Positions 43,727-52,162 are shown, counted from the first letter of the stretch. The stretch: 62,412 nt of DNA from Glycomyces buryatensis (GCF_004912275.1 NZ_STGY01000079.1:1-62412); one strand, 5' to 3'. Made by a program: numbers and translations. The notes: generated by a model not told the origin, from the letters alone.

Positions 43727-44211
43727 ATGTTGATCCGTGACGCCGAAGCCGCCGATTGGCCCGCCATGTGGGCCTTCATGCAGCCGATCATCGAGGCCGC
43801 GGAGACCTACCCGTGGCCGCCGGACACGTCCGAGACGTGGACGCGGGCGTACTGGATGGAGCGCGAGGCGCCCGCCTGGTCGCCGAGATCGACGGCCGGG
43901 TCGCCGGGACCGTCGAGATCCACCCGAACCTCCCGGGGCAGGGTTCGCATGTCGCGAACGCCGGCTTCATGGTCGACCCGGCCTTCCGGGGCCGCGGCGT
44001 CGGCCGCGCGCTCGGAGGGGCCGCGATCGAGCGGGCGACGAAGGACGGCTTCCACGCGATGCAGTTCAACGCCGTCGTCGCCACCAATACGCAGGCCGTG
44101 AAGCTATGGCACGCTTTGGGTTTCGAGACCCTCACCCTCATCCCCGAGGGCTTCCGCCACCCGTCGCTGGGGTTGGTCGACATGCATTTGATGTATAAAG
44201 TGCTCACATGA
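43727..44211 (+). pseudogene. GNAT acetyltransferase gene with a frameshift
   Basis: The start (ATG 43727) reads MLIRDAEAADWPAMWAFMQPIIEAAETYPWPP up to about 43875 in one frame. The continuation is in the frame one base back: ARLVAEIDGRVAGTVEIHPN, FMVDPAFRGRGVGRALGGAAIERA with the acetyl-CoA loop, and NTQAVKLWHALGFETLTLIPEGFRHPSLGLVDMHLMYKVL to a TGA at 44211. Joined, they make a phosphinothricin-acetyltransferase-like GNAT of normal length (about 160). One base is missing near the run of C around 43871-43875 compared with an intact gene. The promoter looks intact and the 3-prime end overlaps the next gene by ATGA. A sequencing error or a programmed shift cannot be ruled out. Confidence 0.8.
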
Positions 44212-45101
44212 AGGAAGACACCGTGAGCACGCTTCGTGAATCCGTCCTCTCCCTCGATGTGGGCGACCCCGAGGTCGCCATCGCCGTGCACGCCCTGCTC
44301 GGCGACGATCCCGAGCTCCTGTCCCAGGCGAGCGAACCACCCCGGTCCTACGGTTCCCTCGGCCCCTGGGTCAAGGCGAACTTCCTCAGCGCCGACGGAC
44401 CGTTCTTCGGCCTGGCCGAGCACGCCCCGCAGGCCGCGCTCGGCGACGCCTTCGACGAGCGGGTCGACCGTCTGCTGCGCCTCCTCGTGATCCGCCCGCG
44501 CATGGAAGCGGACCTGAAGGCGCTCAGCCGGATCGAGGACGCCGACCTGGAGCCGATCCTCACCGTGCTGACCGAGGCGGGCGTGGTCCGCGCCGACGTC
44601 AACCCGCTCGAACCCGACGCGCCGTTCTGGACCCTGGACCACCGTCTGGTGCGGTTCCACTACGCGATGATGACCGAGCACCTCGAACGCTGGCGGCGCG
44701 GCTACATCACCGACAAGCTGTGGCGCATGACCAGCGCCCGCTTCAACCGTTACGTGTGCCGCCCCGAGTTCACGAAGCTGGCCCGCGAGTGGGCGCTCGG
44801 CGACCCGGCCGCCGCGGAGACGACCCGCATCGTCGTCCCCGACCCCCGTTTCCGGCAGCTGCGCACCCTCGAAGTGGCCGCCTGGAGCGAGAAGGGCGAG
44901 CTCGTCGCGCTCGGCACCGTCAGGTGGGGGATCACCATGCGTGAGAAGCAACTCCAGCGGATGCGTCACGTCCGCCGCCTCCTCGACGCAGAGTCCGTGC
45001 GCATGTACTGCATCGCCCCCCGGGTCGACCCCGCCATCGCCGCCGACGAGGCGCCCGAACTGTTCAGGGTCGGCCCGGCGCACCTGCTCAGGGCCGTCTG
45101 A
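44208..45101 (+). CDS. DUF234-like protein lacking its ATPase domain
   Basis: 297 residues from ATG 44208, overlapping the previous stop (ATGA); a GTG at 44223 is an alternative. The first two thirds are helical, with a winged-helix-like part (LKALSRIEDADLEPILTVLTEAGVVR). The middle FWTLDHRLVRFHYAMMTEHLERWRRG resembles the DUF234 segment that follows the AAA+ domain in MoxR/archaeal-type ATPases (pattern YRIxDPxLRFWFRF). The end LEVAAWSEKGELVALGTVRWG resembles the nuclease-like tail of those proteins. The P-loop ATPase half is missing from this reading frame and none is encoded upstream. Function unknown. Confidence 0.65.
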   Translation: MKEDTVSTLRESVLSLDVGDPEVAIAVHALLGDDPELLSQASEPPRSYGSLGPWVKANFLSADGPFFGLAEHAPQAALGDAFDERVDRLLRLLVIRPRMEADLKALSRIEDADLEPILTVLTEAGVVRADVNPLEPDAPFWTLDHRLVRFHYAMMTEHLERWRRGYITDKLWRMTSARFNRYVCRPEFTKLAREWALGDPAAAETTRIVVPDPRFRQLRTLEVAAWSEKGELVALGTVRWGITMREKQLQRMRHVRRLLDAESVRMYCIAPRVDPAIAADEAPELFRVGPAHLLRAV

Positions 45102-45197
45102 GACGGTCCTCGGTGCCCGCCCGCGGCGAGACTGAGGCGGGGGCCACAGGCGTCACAGGCCACATTTCCCCGCTGGTGGGACGCGCGGATCGGCGGG

Positions 45198-45203
45198 TAG
45201 GCT
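45198..45203 (+). promoter_or_regulatory. -10 hexamer TAGGCT of the epimerase operon
   Basis: TAGGCT lies about 45 bp before ATG 45248. Unlike the leaderless cases this transcript would have a leader of roughly 38 nt with an AGGAGTGG ribosome site. Confidence 0.5.
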
Positions 45204-45247
45204 GAGGCGCAACTTTCCCCGTACACCTAAGGCATGAGGAGTGGACG

Positions 45248-46231
45248 ATGGCGGCAAGCGTGGACGCGGTAGTGGCGGGAGCCGGCGGATTCATCGGCGG
45301 ACACCTGGTGAAGAGCCTCCTCGACGAGGGCAAGACCGTGCGCGCCGTCGACATCAAACCGCTCGACGAGTGGTACCAGGTCCACGGCGACACCGAGAAC
45401 CTCCAGCGGGACCTCTCCGACCTGGCCAACTGCCGTGAAGCCGTCGGCGACGGCGCCGGCGAGGTCTACAACCTGGCCTGCAACATGGGCGGCATGGGCT
45501 TCATCGAGAACAACAAGGCCCTGTGCATGCTCTCGGTCCTGCCCTCGACCCACATGCTCATGGCCTCCAAGGACGCCGAGGTCGAGCGCTTCTTCTACTC
45601 CTCCTCCGCCTGCGTCTACGCCGGATACAAGCAGACCGAGGCGGACATCGCCCCGCTGAAGGAAGAGGACGCCTACCCCGCCGACGCCGAGGACGGCTAC
45701 GGCTGGGAGAAGCTGTTCTCCGAGCGCATGTGCCGCCACTTCCGCGAGGACTTCGGGCTCCAGACCCGCATCGCCCGCTACCACAACATCTACGGCCCCG
45801 AAGGCACCTGGGACGGCGGCCGCGAGAAGGCCCCCGCCGCGACCTGCCGCAAGATCGCCCTCGCCGCCCTCAACGGCGAGAAGACCGTCGAGATCTGGGG
45901 TGACGGCGAGCAGACCCGCTCCTTCACCTACATCGACGACTGCGTCCACGGCACCAAGATGTTCACCCGCGGCGACGTCACCGAGCCGCTCAACCTCGGC
46001 TCCTCCGAGATGACGACCATCAACAACCTGTACTACCTGGTCGCCGACATCGCCGGGATCGACATCGAGCTCAAGCACGTCGAAGGCGCGCTGGGTGTGC
46101 GCGGACGCAACTCCGACAACACCCTCATCCAGAAGTACTACGGCTGGGAGCCCTCGATCTCGCTGCGCGACGGCATGTCCAAGCTCTACGCGTGGGTGTA
46201 CGACGAGGTCAAGGCGAAGTACAAGCTCTAA
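45248..46231 (+). CDS. GDP-mannose 3,5-epimerase-like enzyme
   Basis: 327 residues of the extended short-chain dehydrogenase family with the NAD motif GAGGFIGG (11-18). The match to plant-type GDP-mannose 3,5-epimerase is specific: NMGGMGFIENN (79-89), FYSSSACVY with Cys122 at the position of the acid-base Cys145 of the plant enzyme, the Tyr151-x3-Lys155 pair in YGWEKL, HNIYGPEGTWDGGREKAPAA with Lys194 like plant Lys217, and EIWGDGEQTRSFTYIDDC. It would turn GDP-mannose into GDP-L-galactose or GDP-L-gulose. The gene is joined to a WecG/TagA-type glycosyltransferase gene by a 1-nt overlap, so the sugar likely goes into a surface glycan. Other epimerase substrates remain possible. Confidence 0.88.
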   Translation: MAASVDAVVAGAGGFIGGHLVKSLLDEGKTVRAVDIKPLDEWYQVHGDTENLQRDLSDLANCREAVGDGAGEVYNLACNMGGMGFIENNKALCMLSVLPSTHMLMASKDAEVERFFYSSSACVYAGYKQTEADIAPLKEEDAYPADAEDGYGWEKLFSERMCRHFREDFGLQTRIARYHNIYGPEGTWDGGREKAPAATCRKIALAALNGEKTVEIWGDGEQTRSFTYIDDCVHGTKMFTRGDVTEPLNLGSSEMTTINNLYYLVADIAGIDIELKHVEGALGVRGRNSDNTLIQKYYGWEPSISLRDGMSKLYAWVYDEVKAKYKL

Positions 46232-46995
46232 TGCCCGATCCGAAACTCCGCCGCGTCGACGTTCTCGGCGTCGGCGTCTCCACGGTCAACCAGTCCATGG
46301 CGCTGGCCGAGATCACCCGCTGGGTCGAGGCCAAGGAACGCCAGTACGTGTGCGTCACCGGCGTCCACGGCGTCATGGAGTCCCAGAACGACCCCGAGCT
46401 CAAGGCCATCCACAACGCCTCCGGGCTGACCACGCCCGACGGCATGCCGATGGTGTGGGCCGGCCGCAAGGCCGGGGCCGACTGGATGGACCGCGTCTAC
46501 GGGCCCGACCTGATGCTGAACGTGCTCTCCCGCGCCGCCGAGCGCGGCTGGTCCTCGTTCCTCTACGGAGGCAAGGACGGCGTGCCCGAACTGCTGGCGA
46601 AGAAGCTGACCGAGCGCATCCCCGGCGTCAAGATCGCCGGCATGTACTCGCCGCCGTTCCGGCCCCTCACCGAGGCCGAGGACGACGAGATCGTGAAGCG
46701 CATCAACGACTCCGGCGCCGAGCTGGTGTGGGTCGGGCTCTCCACGCCCAAACAGGAGCGTTGGATGGCCGCCCACCGCGACAAGCTGGGCGCCCCCGTC
46801 CTCTTCGGCGTGGGCGCGGCCTTCGATTTCCATGCCGGGCTCGTGCCGCAGGCACCGAGCTGGATGCAGAGCAACGGACTCGAATGGTTCTACCGGCTCA
46901 CGAAGGAACCGAAGCGGCTGTGGAAGCGGTACCTGGTGAACAACCCGGCCTACCTCCGAGCCATCCGCAACAATCCTCCTTATCTGCGCGACTGA
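46231..46995 (+). CDS. WecG/TagA/CpsF-family glycosyltransferase
   Basis: 254 residues from ATG 46231, whose A is the last base of the epimerase stop (TAATG). Features: VDVLGVGVSTVNQSMALAEI, TTPDGMPMVWAGRKAG, YGPDLMLNVLSRAAERGWSSFLYGG, VGLSTPKQERWMA, GVGAAFDFHAGLVPQAP and the C-terminal LEWFYRLTKEPKRLWKRYL. This family moves ManNAc, ManNAcA or a similar sugar onto polyprenyl-linked acceptors at the membrane inner face. Next to a sugar-nucleotide epimerase it points to assembly of an extracellular polysaccharide. Its last codons lie in a tandemly duplicated 53-bp segment. Confidence 0.93.
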   Translation: MPDPKLRRVDVLGVGVSTVNQSMALAEITRWVEAKERQYVCVTGVHGVMESQNDPELKAIHNASGLTTPDGMPMVWAGRKAGADWMDRVYGPDLMLNVLSRAAERGWSSFLYGGKDGVPELLAKKLTERIPGVKIAGMYSPPFRPLTEAEDDEIVKRINDSGAELVWVGLSTPKQERWMAAHRDKLGAPVLFGVGAAFDFHAGLVPQAPSWMQSNGLEWFYRLTKEPKRLWKRYLVNNPAYLRAIRNNPPYLRD

Positions 46996-47084
46996 ATCCC
47001 GCTGGGTTGAGGCACACGGTCGACATTCCCACTTATCTGCGCGACTGAATCCCGCTAGGCTGAGGCACATGGTCGACATTCCGA
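46979..47084 (+). repeat. 53-bp tandem duplication across a gene junction
   Basis: Copy 1 (46979-47031) and copy 2 (47032-47084) are 49/53 identical. Each covers the end of the glycosyltransferase frame (codons for YLRD and stop) and the promoter/start of the next gene. Copy 2 has TAGGCT and ATG. Copy 1 has TGGGTT and ACG. The only other difference is in the last bases. Confidence 0.95.
47056..47061 (+). promoter_or_regulatory. Leaderless -10 hexamer TAGGCT
   Basis: TAGGCT ends 7 nt before ATG 47069. The upstream duplicate of this promoter reads TGGGTT and its start codon is ACG. Confidence 0.7.
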
Positions 47085-47842
47085 AAGAGGCCGCCGAGAC
47101 GGCCCACCACCCCCGCGACGCCGTCGTGTGGTCGGTCCTGTCGGCCGAGATCGAGCGGTACGCCGCCGGCACCGGCGCCACCATGCGCATCCTCGATGTC
47201 GGCGGCGGCTCCGGCGGCTTCGCCGTGCCGCTCGCCGAACTCGGCCACGACGTGACCGTCGTAGAACCCAGCGCCAACGCGCTCGCCTCCCTACGCCAGC
47301 GTGCCGCCGACGCGGGCGTGACCGACCGGGTGACGGCCGTCCAGGCCGACGCCGACGAGCTGCCGGACGTGGTCGAGGCCGGCTCGCACGAACTGGTCCT
47401 GTGCCACTCCGTGCTCGAAATGGTCGAGTACCCGGACGTCGCCTTGGATGAGCTCTCCCGGGTCTGCGCCCCCGGCGGGGCGGTGAGCCTCCTGGTGTCC
47501 AACCGGATCGCCGCCGTCCTCGGCAAGGCCCTCGCTGGACAGTTCGCGACCGCGCTCGACCTCCTGGTCGACGTCGACGGCGTCATCGACGGCAAGGACA
47601 CCATCAAGCACCGCTTCGAGACCGCGACCCTGACGGCGCTCGTGGCCTCGTCGGGCCTGGTCACCGAGCAGGTCCACGGCGTCGGCGTGGTCGGCGACCT
47701 CCTCGGCACCACCGCGGCCGCCGGGGGCGAGACCGGCTCCGGCGAGGCACTGCGCGAGTTCGAACTGGCCACGGCCGCGCGCGTCCCGTTCCGCGACATG
47801 GCCACCCACCTGCACCTGCTGGGCCGCCGACCGGTCCGCTGA
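47069..47842 (+). CDS. Class I SAM-dependent methyltransferase
   Basis: 257 residues. ILDVGGGSGGFAVPLAELGHDVTVVEPS is the SAM-binding motif, followed by LVLCHSVLEMVEYPDVALDELSRVCAPGGAVSLLV, as in SmtA-like methyltransferases. C-terminal part helical with TGSGEALREFELATAARVPFRDMATHLHLLGRRP. It may act with the preceding epimerase and glycosyltransferase (O-methylation of a glycan), but it has its own promoter, and other substrates, including tRNA-related ones (CmoM), are possible. Confidence 0.9.
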   Translation: MVDIPKEAAETAHHPRDAVVWSVLSAEIERYAAGTGATMRILDVGGGSGGFAVPLAELGHDVTVVEPSANALASLRQRAADAGVTDRVTAVQADADELPDVVEAGSHELVLCHSVLEMVEYPDVALDELSRVCAPGGAVSLLVSNRIAAVLGKALAGQFATALDLLVDVDGVIDGKDTIKHRFETATLTALVASSGLVTEQVHGVGVVGDLLGTTAAAGGETGSGEALREFELATAARVPFRDMATHLHLLGRRPVR

Positions 47843-47873
47843 GACCGCGCTCGCGGCGCTGGGGCCGTCCCCG

Positions 47874-47903
47874 TACGTCGGGCGACGTAGCAGCGGATAC
47901 GCC
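47874..47903 (+). promoter_or_regulatory. Candidate response-regulator site before the kinase gene
   Basis: TACGTCGGGCGACGTA (47874-47889) is a 16-bp inverted repeat with 6-bp arms. It is followed by GGATACGCC (47895-47903). GACGTAG and GGATACGCC both recur in the same order before the MMPL gene. Confidence 0.5.
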
Positions 47904-47935
47904 CGCGGATCGAGTCCGACCAGGCGCCCGCGACC

Positions 47936-47941
47936 TAGGCT
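47936..47941 (+). promoter_or_regulatory. Leaderless -10 hexamer TAGGCT
   Basis: TAGGCT ends 7 nt before GTG 47949 of the histidine-kinase gene; no ribosome site. Confidence 0.65.
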
Positions 47942-47948
47942 TGGTCCC

Positions 47949-49088
47949 GTGACCACCACCGCACATCGCCAGCGCATCAAGGCCATCGCCTTCGATGTCG
48001 GCCTGGCCGTCTTCCTCGGCCTCATGACCTCCGGAATGACCATCGGGGCCGACCCGGACCACTCCCCGCCGTACGCCGCGTTCGGGCTCGTCTGGGTCGC
48101 CGCGCTCGCGCTGGCGGTGCGGCGGCGCTGGCCCGAGGTCACGCTCGCGGTCTCCATGGCGGCGTTGGCCACGTACCTGCTGCTGGACTATCCCGAGGGG
48201 CCGGTGTACCTGCTCCCGGCGGTGGCGGTGTTCTTCTTCGCCTTCGCGCGTCCGATCAAACTCGTGATCCCGGTCCTGGTCGGGCTGTTCCTGCTCAACG
48301 TCCCGTTCCACACATACGCGCTCGGCGAGATCGACGACGTGTGGATCAACGCCACCATCACCCTGGTGTGGCTGGCCGTCCCGGCCGCCTGCGGGCGGTT
48401 GGTGTACGAGGCCCGGCGCGCCCGCACCCGCGAGCGCGAGGCCGAGCGGGAACGCCACCGCGCCGACGAACGGGTGGCGATGGCCCGCGAGATCCACGAC
48501 GTCGTCGGCCACTCCCTGGCCGTGGTCAGCATGAACGCCGGGGTCGCCCTGCATGTGCTGGAGAAGCGCCCCGATGCGCCCGCCGGGGTGGTCGAGAACC
48601 TGCGCGCCATCCGCGACACCTCCAGCCGCGCCCTGGACGATCTGCGCTCCACCCTCGCACCGCTGCGCGGCGGGAGCCGGGCCGAACTGCGGCCCACGTT
48701 CGTCCTCGCCGACCTGTCCGACCTCATCGAGGACGTCCGCAAGGGAGGCCTGAGGGTCGAATCCGAGATCACCGGCGATATCGAGGCGCTGCCTGCGGGG
48801 GTCTCGGGGGCGGCCTACCGGGTGGTCCAGGAGGCGCTCACCAATGTCATCCGGCACGCCCGGGCCACCAGCGCCAGCGTTGTCATCGCAAGCGGCGCAG
48901 GGACACTCGTCATCGACGTGAAGGACGACGGGCGCGGCGGCGAGCTCGACCCCGAACGGGCCGGGCAGGGCATCACCGGGATGATGGAACGGGTCCAATC
49001 GCACGGAGGCGCCTTCGAGGCCGGCCCCGCACCGGACGGCGGCTTCGCCGTCCACGCCGAACTTCCCTACGGCCGCACCGGAGCATGA
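47949..49088 (+). CDS. NarL-type sensor histidine kinase
   Basis: 379 residues. Five or so hydrophobic helices (17-150) with short loops form the sensor; no large extracellular domain is present, so the signal is probably in the membrane. The phosphorylated His is in AREIHDVVGHSLAVVSM (about 183), the HisKA_3 motif. The ATPase part has EALTNVIRHARATSA and DDGRGG then GQGITGMMERVQSHGG. It phosphorylates the response regulator encoded next, whose start overlaps its stop (ATGA). Similar kinases sense membrane-active antibiotics or lipid state; likely here given the MMPL gene downstream. Confidence 0.95.
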   Translation: MTTTAHRQRIKAIAFDVGLAVFLGLMTSGMTIGADPDHSPPYAAFGLVWVAALALAVRRRWPEVTLAVSMAALATYLLLDYPEGPVYLLPAVAVFFFAFARPIKLVIPVLVGLFLLNVPFHTYALGEIDDVWINATITLVWLAVPAACGRLVYEARRARTREREAERERHRADERVAMAREIHDVVGHSLAVVSMNAGVALHVLEKRPDAPAGVVENLRAIRDTSSRALDDLRSTLAPLRGGSRAELRPTFVLADLSDLIEDVRKGGLRVESEITGDIEALPAGVSGAAYRVVQEALTNVIRHARATSASVVIASGAGTLVIDVKDDGRGGELDPERAGQGITGMMERVQSHGGAFEAGPAPDGGFAVHAELPYGRTGA

Positions 49089-49753
49089 ACATGATCAATA
49101 TCGTGATCGCCGACGACCAGAGCCTCATCAGGATGGCCCTGCGCACCCTCATCGCGGACGAGGAGGACCTGCGCCTCGCCGCCGAGGCCACCGACGGCGA
49201 CCAGGCCTGGGAGCTCATCCGCGAGATCCGGCCGGACGTGGCGCTGCTCGACATTCGCATGCCCGGACTCGACGGCCTCGAGGTGCTGCGGCGCATCAGC
49301 CGCGACTCCAACCTGGACGGCACGCGCGTGGTCATGATGACCACCTTCGAGATCGACTCCTACATCTTCGAAGCGCTCTCGAACGGCGCGGCCGGGTTCG
49401 TCATGAAGGACACCGACCCGGCCGAGATCCTCAAGGCCGTCCGGCTCGCGGCCGCCGGGGACTCGCTGCTCTCACCGGACGTGACCCGCAAGGTCATCGA
49501 CGCCTACGCCGAGGGCCGAACCGGCCCGAACCGGCCCCACCCGCGGCTGGGGGAGCTGACCGAGCGGGAGGCCGAGATCCTCCGCTGGGTCGCCACCGGA
49601 TTGACCAACGACGAGATCGGCGCCCACCTGTTCATCAGCCCGGCCACGGTCCGCACCCATGTGGGCAAGCTCCTGTCAAAACTGGGCGCCAGAGACCGCG
49701 CCGGCCTGGTGGCCATCGCCTACCGAAGCGGTCTGGACATCCCCGAGCCGTAG
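49085..49753 (+). CDS. NarL/FixJ-family response regulator
   Basis: 222 residues. Receiver domain: acidic DD at 10-11, phosphorylated Asp56 in LLDIRMPG, Lys in VMKDTDP. A LuxR-type helix-turn-helix near the C-terminus reads LTEREAEILRWVATGLTNDEIGAHLFISPATVRTHVGKLLSKLGARDRAGLV. It is co-translated with the kinase gene. Inverted-repeat motifs before the kinase gene and before the MMPL gene 185 bp downstream are the likely binding sites. Confidence 0.96.
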   Translation: MNMINIVIADDQSLIRMALRTLIADEEDLRLAAEATDGDQAWELIREIRPDVALLDIRMPGLDGLEVLRRISRDSNLDGTRVVMMTTFEIDSYIFEALSNGAAGFVMKDTDPAEILKAVRLAAAGDSLLSPDVTRKVIDAYAEGRTGPNRPHPRLGELTEREAEILRWVATGLTNDEIGAHLFISPATVRTHVGKLLSKLGARDRAGLVAIAYRSGLDIPEP

Positions 49754-49823
49754 GCCGGATCGTCCACAGCCGCAGCGACTTCGGCGGCCCGTCCAGTCCA
49801 CCGAGGACGAACGGCCGCGTCTC

Positions 49824-49858
49824 TGACGTAGTCACTGCGGCGTATCGGGGGATACGCC
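49824..49858 (+). promoter_or_regulatory. Candidate operator before the MMPL gene
   Basis: GGCGTATCGGGGGATACGCC (49839-49858) is a perfect inverted repeat with 8-bp arms. TGACGTAGTCA (49824-49834) lies just upstream. GACGTAG and GGATACGCC are shared with the region before the kinase gene. Confidence 0.6.
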
Positions 49859-49937
49859 ATCGGGTGGACGCGCATCCGGGCCGGACGGACGAGATTCATG
49901 GGGAACGGAAACCCAACCGTCCGAAAGGAAACACCCC

Positions 49938-52058
49938 ATGTCGACCTCCCGCACCCGGGCGGCCCTCGCGTTCGCCGGGACCAGGCGCGGACGCTGGCTC
50001 GCCCTCGCCGTCTGGGCCCTCCTCGCCGCCGTCGCCCTCACCCTCGCCCCGAAACTCACCGGGATCCAAGACGACGCCCAGATCAACTGGCTCCCCGCCG
50101 ACGCCGAATCCACCGAGGCCAAGCGCCTGGCCGAGTCCGAATTCAACCAGCAGGGCCTGACCAGCCTCGTGGTCGTCTACAGCTCCGAAACCGAACTCGA
50201 CCAGGCGGTCTTCGACGCCGTCGCGGCCGACCGCGACGAACTCCACGCCCGCGCCGCCGCCGGCGAGACCACCGCCGGACCGATCCCCTCCGAGGACGGC
50301 CGGGCGCTCATGCTCGTCGTCCCGATCGACGAGACCGTCATCGAAGACGAGGGAGAAGCGGTCTTCGCCGACGCCGACGCCATCGTCGAAGCAGGACTCC
50401 CCGCCGGGATCGAGGCCGGCTTCACCGGCGGCGCCGCCGTCTCCCGCGACATGGAGTCCGCGTTCGAACAGCTCGACGGGCCGCTCACCTGGATGACCGT
50501 CGCCGTCGTCGCCCTCGTCCTGATCCTCACCTACCGCTCGCCACTGCTGCTGGTGCTCCCGCTGGTGTGCATCGGCATCGGCTCCCAACTCGCCTCCGAC
50601 CTGTCCTACCTGCTCGGCGAGTACGCCGGGGTCACCATCAACGGCCAGAGCACCGGCATCCTCACCGTCCTCGTCTTCGGCGTCTCCACCGACTACACGC
50701 TCCTCCTGGTCGCCCGCTACCGGGAGGAACTGCGCCGCAAGGAGAACCACTTCGCGGCCATGACCGAGGCGCTGCGGCGCACCACGCCCGCCGTGCTCGC
50801 CTCCGCCGGGACGGTGATCCTGGCGCTGGCGGTGATGCCGCTCGCGTCCGTCTCCAGCACCGCCGCGCTCGGGCCGGTCCTCATCGCGGGCGTCGTCAGC
50901 GCCGTCGCCGCGTCCCTGACGCTCCTCCCGGCCGTGCTCACCCTCTTCGGCCGGGCCGTGTTCTGGCCGGTCGTGCCCCGCTTCGAACCCACGGACGAAC
51001 ACGCCCCGGCCCAGCGCCGCCACCGCTTCTGGGGCGCCGTCGCCCAGGGCGTGTCGGCCCGGCCGCGGCTCGTCGCCACCGCCACGGCCGCCGGCCTGGC
51101 ACTGCTCGCGCTCGGCTGGACGAGCCTGTCGACCGGCCTGGAACGCTCGGACATGCTCACCACCGAGACCGAGTCCCAGCGCGTCGCCGACACCATGGCC
51201 GAGCACTACCCGGCCGGCGCCAGCGAACCGGTCGAGATCTACGTCGACGAGGCCGACACTGCCGCCGCGCTCGCCGTCCTCGAAGCCGACGACGGGGTCG
51301 CCGGGGTCGCCGAACCGCAGTACGCCCCCGAATCGGACTGGGTGCGGCTCGACGCGATCCTCCAGGACGATCCGTCCACGACCGCGGCCGAGGAGACGGT
51401 CACCGGCCTGCGCGAGGCATTGTCCAGCGCGGGCACGGACGCCCTCGTCAGCGGCCCCACCGCCACCCAGATCGACCTCGCCGACGCCAATGACCGGGAC
51501 TTGAGGCTGCTCATCCCGCTCATCCTGGCCGTCGTGTTCCTGGTCGTGGTGCTGCTGCTGCGGGCGGTCGTCGCGTCGTTGATGCTCCTGGCCTGCACGG
51601 TCCTGTCCTTCGCCGCCGCGATCGGGGCGGCCGCGCTGATCCTCAACCTGCTCGGGCACGGCACCGTCGACGCCGGCTTCTACCTGTTCGGCTTCCTGTT
51701 CCTGGTCGCGATGGGGATCGACTACACGATCTTCCTCATGACCCGCGTCCGCGAGGAAGTCCCGCGCTGGGGGCACCGCGTGGGCGTGCTGCGCGCGCTC
51801 ACGCTGACCGGCGGCGTCATCACCTCCGCCGGCGTCGTCCTCGCCGCGACGTTCACCGTCCTGGCGCTTATGCCGCTGACGATGCTGATGCAGATCGGCG
51901 TCGTGGTCAGCGTCGGCGTCCTGGCCGACGCGATCATCGTCCGGTCCCTGCTGGTCCCAGCGCTGGCGCTGTGGATCGGCGAGCGGCTGTGGTGGCCCGG
52001 CCGCACCGCGAAGCGCGAGCGGACGGGGCCGCGAGTGAAGGTGGACGCGTCGATGTGA
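49938..52058 (+). CDS. MMPL-family transporter
   Basis: 706 residues with the internal duplication of RND/MMPL exporters: one helix, an external domain (about 40-165), five helices, then the same order again. The family motif GVSTDYTLLLVARYREELRR (about 250) is repeated as MGIDYTIFLMTRVREEVPR (about 600), with membrane-embedded Asp-Tyr pairs used for proton coupling. AAAGG lies before ATG 49938. The related two-component system lies directly upstream, so it probably controls export of a lipid, pigment or antibiotic. Confidence 0.95.
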   Translation: MSTSRTRAALAFAGTRRGRWLALAVWALLAAVALTLAPKLTGIQDDAQINWLPADAESTEAKRLAESEFNQQGLTSLVVVYSSETELDQAVFDAVAADRDELHARAAAGETTAGPIPSEDGRALMLVVPIDETVIEDEGEAVFADADAIVEAGLPAGIEAGFTGGAAVSRDMESAFEQLDGPLTWMTVAVVALVLILTYRSPLLLVLPLVCIGIGSQLASDLSYLLGEYAGVTINGQSTGILTVLVFGVSTDYTLLLVARYREELRRKENHFAAMTEALRRTTPAVLASAGTVILALAVMPLASVSSTAALGPVLIAGVVSAVAASLTLLPAVLTLFGRAVFWPVVPRFEPTDEHAPAQRRHRFWGAVAQGVSARPRLVATATAAGLALLALGWTSLSTGLERSDMLTTETESQRVADTMAEHYPAGASEPVEIYVDEADTAAALAVLEADDGVAGVAEPQYAPESDWVRLDAILQDDPSTTAAEETVTGLREALSSAGTDALVSGPTATQIDLADANDRDLRLLIPLILAVVFLVVVLLLRAVVASLMLLACTVLSFAAAIGAAALILNLLGHGTVDAGFYLFGFLFLVAMGIDYTIFLMTRVREEVPRWGHRVGVLRALTLTGGVITSAGVVLAATFTVLALMPLTMLMQIGVVVSVGVLADAIIVRSLLVPALALWIGERLWWPGRTAKRERTGPRVKVDASM

Positions 52059-52071
52059 GAGCCGGCTGAGC

Positions 52072-52102
52072 GATCGGGGCGGCGCGACGCGCCGCCCCGA
52101 TC
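52072..52102 (+). terminator. Stem-loop terminator after the MMPL gene
   Basis: A 14-bp perfect stem (GATCGGGGCGGCGC / GCGCCGCCCCGATC) with loop GAC, 13 bp after the stop. Confidence 0.85.
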
Positions 52103-52162
52103 TCGTGCGCTGTTCTCTCTGCGGTCGAGCGCTCTGGGGTCGATCCCGCGGCGGCGACCGGA

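Noticed and set aside
43860..43885. Programmed -1 frameshift in the GNAT gene
   Set aside because: No clear slippery heptamer, no stimulatory structure and no reason for such control in this family; a mutation or sequencing error is simpler.
46231..47048. Glycosyltransferase extended through the tandem duplication
   Set aside because: The TGA after the first YLRD ends the family-typical protein; the second YLRD is only a duplicated remnant.
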